A stretch of 34,096 nucleotides of DNA, from contig CADEEZ010000002.1 of NCBI GenBank assembly GCA_902826485.1, positions 127,930 to 162,025 of the forward strand, written 5' to 3'. This document shows positions 34,081 through 34,096 of this stretch, in pieces. Position numbers and translations under genes: made by a program. The DNA is from an uncultured Gammaproteobacteria bacterium (GTDB lineage Bacteria > Pseudomonadota > Gammaproteobacteria > Berkiellales > Berkiellaceae). The number at the start of each line of letters is the position of its first letter. The stretch's first letter is position 1. The notes under the pieces are model-generated. The model saw nothing but the letters and a program-made list of their open reading frames with translations, had not been told where the DNA came from and made no database searches.

Positions 34081-34096
34081 GGGGTGGCAATACTCA

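Overview
The window is AT-rich chromosomal DNA (roughly 38-40 % G+C by eye) from a gammaproteobacterium. The gene set points to the Legionellales/Coxiellaceae area: a Mip-like FKBP isomerase, a short PutA, RpoS, AmpG, a LemA/GIDE pair, and orphan proteins that look like host-directed effectors. This placement is inferred from protein character and base composition, not from a marker gene. No rRNA, tRNA, insertion sequence or CRISPR array was seen.

Layout. 1-3680 is the 3' part of a very large repeat-built adhesin. It ends 4 bp from a convergent TerC-CBS-CorC membrane protein (3685-5232) whose base composition differs from everything around it. 5566-10205 is a putP-putA proline uptake and catabolism operon. 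10209-11794 (minus) is a GIDE-domain protein with LemA. 11864-14453 (minus) is a WD40-type lipoprotein followed by a TPR-methyltransferase. 14529-15686 is a CPA2 antiporter membrane domain, 15702-16589 (minus) a Mip-like isomerase, and 16707-17981 AmpG.

17996-21098 (minus) is the accessory core. It holds a 434-residue orphan with a nitrilase-like residue pattern and a basic, NLS-like C-terminus. Beside it are two tandem paralogues resembling HAD phosphatases with a broken catalytic motif. The copy next to fumC has lost about 175 central residues, and a decayed remnant of the fumC 3' end lies in front of the other copy, which records how the duplication arose.

21098-26919 is a TCA and stress block: fumC and acnA (minus) diverge from a MarR-type regulator with an N-terminal CxC motif, which is followed by rpoS. 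26967-33324 is a kdpFABC-D operon for high-affinity K+ uptake. Its KdpD stops just before the histidine-kinase domain, and no kdpE follows.

33331 to the end is a dense array of palindromic repeats around a small GIY-YIG nuclease gene. The gene sits between two inverted copies of the repeat, the same tail-to-tail arrangement that elsewhere in the array encloses only a 24-bp spacer. A related unit lies at 20639-20670 between the duplicated genes. This repeat/nuclease arrangement and the 17996-21098 orphans are the best candidates for something undescribed.
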